This document shows, in pieces, positions 62,302 through 64,000 of a stretch of 64,000 bases of DNA. Every line of letters starts with the position of its first letter. Position 1 is the first letter of the stretch. The stretch comes from Nannocystis sp. (GTDB lineage Bacteria; Myxococcota_A; Polyangia; Nannocystales; Nannocystaceae), in the NCBI GenBank assembly GCA_016712315.1, contig JADJRG010000013.1:1309501-1373500 (forward strand). Direction: 5' to 3'. The position numbers and the translations under genes are program-made. The notes under the pieces are model-generated. The model was not told where the DNA came from. It made no database searches and saw only the letters and a list, made by a program, of their open reading frames with translations.

Positions 62302-63561
62302 ATGGCCTACCGACCGACCTCCGCGAGCCCGCGCGCGCTCGCCCTCACCGCCACGACCTTGCTCCTCGCGCTGAGCGCCTGTCCCAGCCCCGATCCGGCG
62401 ACCACGGACAGCGCCGCCACCGACGACACCACCACCGGCGCCACCACCACCGACGCCGCCACCACCACCGAGACCACCGGCGAGCCCCTCGATCCTGCCT
62501 GCGAAGGCCTCCAGCTCCCGCCGGTCACCGACGACGGCTGCGCCCCCTTGCCCGGCGACTACCAGCCACGCCTCGACAACTCCGCCGATGACGCCTGGCC
62601 CGCGTGCATCTCTGACGCGGGCACCTACGCCTTGATCGAGCCCGCCACCGGCACCGTCGCCCGTATCGAGGCGTATGAGGACATCGCTGACCTCCTCTGG
62701 CGCGGCGACGTGACCCCCAGCGCGGAGGACTTCACCGCGGCCCGCGACCTCTACGTCCTCGCCGAGGGCCTCGAGTCACGCCTCGTCCGCCGCGAAGATC
62801 TTCATTATCCCGAGATCCCGATGGCCGACTGGGACCCGCAAATCGACCCCGACAAGCAGTGCACGCTCGAGAGCAATTATAAAAAATACCCGGAGCGCTG
62901 CATCGGCCCGTCCAAGATCTCCCCGCTCGTCGTCGACGCCTTCGCCAAGGGTCAGGCGGGCACCGGCGACCCTCAAGTCCTCGCCGCCACCATCGACGCC
63001 GGCCTGCTGTGGTTCCTCTACCTCTCCGTCTACAAGGAGGCCAACACCTGCGCGACCGTCAAGGCCAAGGACTGCGACTCTGGGTGGGCCTACTACACCG
63101 GCGGCCAGGACCTCGCCGGCGGCCTCGGGATCGCCTCGCCTATCCTCAAAGCCAGCTTCGAATCACACGCGCGGATCTGGGACGGGATCCTCGCGGTACG
63201 TTGTTGGCGGGACCTCTACAGCGAAGGCGGCGCCTACCCGACCCTCGCCGACATCGACCCCGCCGGCCAAGCCCTCTTTAACCAAGGCTGGGAGCAGCTC
63301 GACCAAGCGCTGCACCGAGGCTTCGCCCTCATCATCCGCGAGCGCCTCGCCGCGATGATCACCGCCCGCTGCGACAACACCGCGACCGCCGCCCACTGGG
63401 CATTTTTACAGGTCGCCGGCCCCGTGCTCGACCGCGAGGCCGACCAACGCGACGCCGCTCAAGCGGCCCCGCTCAAGGCCCTCTGGCCGAAGGACTCGCC
63501 GACCGTCAGCGAGCTCCAAGAGGCGCTGCTCACCCTCGACGCTCTCTTCCCCTGCGGCTAA
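62302..63561 (+). CDS. Thr-rich-linker lipoprotein of unknown function
   Basis: A 419-aa protein. Signal ALTATTLLLALSAC gives an acylated Cys at about 27. A Thr/Ala/Asp linker (DDTTTGATTTDAATTTETTGE) follows to about 60. The mature domain is mainly helical with several Cys (CEGLQ, TDDGC, KQCTLE, ERCIGP) and contains LWFLYLSVYKEANTC and GGQDLAGGLGIASPIL. I recognise no family. The composition agrees with an outer-membrane-anchored periplasmic or surface protein. Its stop overlaps the stop of the convergent kinase-like gene by 4 bases. Confidence 0.72.
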   Translation: MAYRPTSASPRALALTATTLLLALSACPSPDPATTDSAATDDTTTGATTTDAATTTETTGEPLDPACEGLQLPPVTDDGCAPLPGDYQPRLDNSADDAWPACISDAGTYALIEPATGTVARIEAYEDIADLLWRGDVTPSAEDFTAARDLYVLAEGLESRLVRREDLHYPEIPMADWDPQIDPDKQCTLESNYKKYPERCIGPSKISPLVVDAFAKGQAGTGDPQVLAATIDAGLLWFLYLSVYKEANTCATVKAKDCDSGWAYYTGGQDLAGGLGIASPILKASFESHARIWDGILAVRCWRDLYSEGGAYPTLADIDPAGQALFNQGWEQLDQALHRGFALIIRERLAAMITARCDNTATAAHWAFLQVAGPVLDREADQRDAAQAAPLKALWPKDSPTVSELQEALLTLDALFPCG

Positions 63562-64000
63562 CGGGCGGGCTCGGCGAGCAGCAACGCAGCCCGTCGATCT
63601 CGACCGAGCGTCGCGGCCTCAGCCAGCGACGCTTGCCCGTACGCGCGCAGCAGGTTGTGCTCACCGGCCGCGGCGAAGCGCCCGTGATCCCAGCCGAAGT
63701 AGCGCTCTCGCAGCGCGTCTGCGGCGAAGCGCGCGGCCAGCTCGAGCGCGATCCGCGTCGGCGCGTCGACCAGCGACAGCCGCTCCTCAGCCGTCAACGC
63801 GACCCCCTGCGCCCCCACATACCCGGCCCACGACGCCGCGAACAGCGCCTCATCAAAGAACGCCGCGCGCACGTCCTCACCCGCGGGGTTGCACCACGAG
63901 CGCCACGCGTCGCCCAGCTCTTGCCACAGCGGCATCCGCCCGACCGTATCGAGGTCGACCAGGCAGATCGCCTCGTCTGAACAACCTGGCGAGAAGAGCA
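63558..64000 (-). CDS. APH-type phosphotransferase, C-terminal part (partial)
   Basis: The frame is open through the right edge of the window, so the start is missing. The visible 147 residues include ICLVDLDTVGRM, the counterpart of the DFG-like metal-binding segment (here DLDT) in aminoglycoside phosphotransferase-fold enzymes, and WQELGDAWRSWCNPAGED, a typical following region. The rest is helical. Relatives phosphorylate sugars (N-acetylhexosamine kinases), choline or homoserine. The HxD catalytic loop would be just outside the window. The substrate cannot be told. Confidence 0.75.
   Translation of the reverse strand, partial: LFSPGCSDEAICLVDLDTVGRMPLWQELGDAWRSWCNPAGEDVRAAFFDEALFAASWAGYVGAQGVALTAEERLSLVDAPTRIALELAARFAADALRERYFGWDHGRFAAAGEHNLLRAYGQASLAEAATLGRDRRAALLLAEPAR

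Overview
The window looks like chromosomal DNA of a myxobacterium, most likely of the Nannocystis/Plesiocystis/Enhygromyxa branch. The evidence is very high GC, dense genes with many 4-bp ATGA-type overlaps, a eukaryote-like Ser/Thr kinase with a C-terminal membrane segment, DUF4388 (PATAN) and roadblock/LC7 signalling proteins, and a large number of lipoproteins whose lipobox is followed by Ser/Thr/Asp/Glu-rich linkers. This placement is inference from gene style. There is no rRNA here and no search was run. I see no insertion sequence, prophage, integrase or CRISPR array.

Layout. 1-3303 (+): end of an unknown gene, then an ATP-grasp enzyme, an HprK-related kinase and a CofD-related protein. 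These three are the core of the functionally uncharacterised 'GAK system'. 3296-4899 (-): two Opp/Dpp-type ABC ATPases without permeases. 5012-13536 (+): a TonB transport block with tonB, exbB, two exbD genes, a TonB-dependent receptor, a beta-helix-like lipoprotein, a 204-aa exported protein and a PhoB-type response regulator. 13603-14757 (+): a lipoprotein made of six cysteine-paired repeats. 14789-25746 (-): a small membrane protein, an O-antigen-ligase-like protein and a Wzc-type tyrosine kinase, then a five-gene run (Ser/Thr kinase, TPR protein, CoA-type Nudix hydrolase, queG, Cys-rich lipoprotein). 26196-37885: an RHH DNA-binding protein, a class II amidotransferase, an acyl-CoA dehydrogenase, an FG-GAP beta-propeller lipoprotein, an Omp85-like barrel, a REC-PATAN-LC7 regulator with a second LC7 protein, a small Fis-like protein, a gene-poor 1-kb stretch with palindromes and 21-bp repeats, and a serine acetyltransferase.

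37908-51578: a DUF2505 protein; a three-gene run of lipoprotein, Hsp90-like GHKL ATPase and a 1068-aa unknown protein; a divergent di-heme cytochrome c peroxidase; a YhaN/YhaO (SbcC/SbcD-like) repair pair; and a divergent WYL regulator. 51754-64000: a TlpA-like thioredoxin lipoprotein, tRNA-Ser(UGA), an outer-membrane barrel, a MATE exporter, a TPR protein, an alpha/beta hydrolase, an FHA-PATAN protein, a Gly/Ser/Arg-rich lipoprotein, a glutaredoxin with an unknown partner, an HD-domain protein related to the CCA-adding enzyme tail, a Thr-rich lipoprotein and the end of an APH-type kinase.

How it fits together. The clearest functional block is TonB transport, where energiser, receptor, surface lipoprotein and regulator are consecutive. 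The most intriguing uncharacterised units are the GAK cassette, the Hsp90-like/1068-aa pair, the cysteine-repeat lipoprotein and the palindrome-bounded intergenic region at 35.0-36.6 kb.
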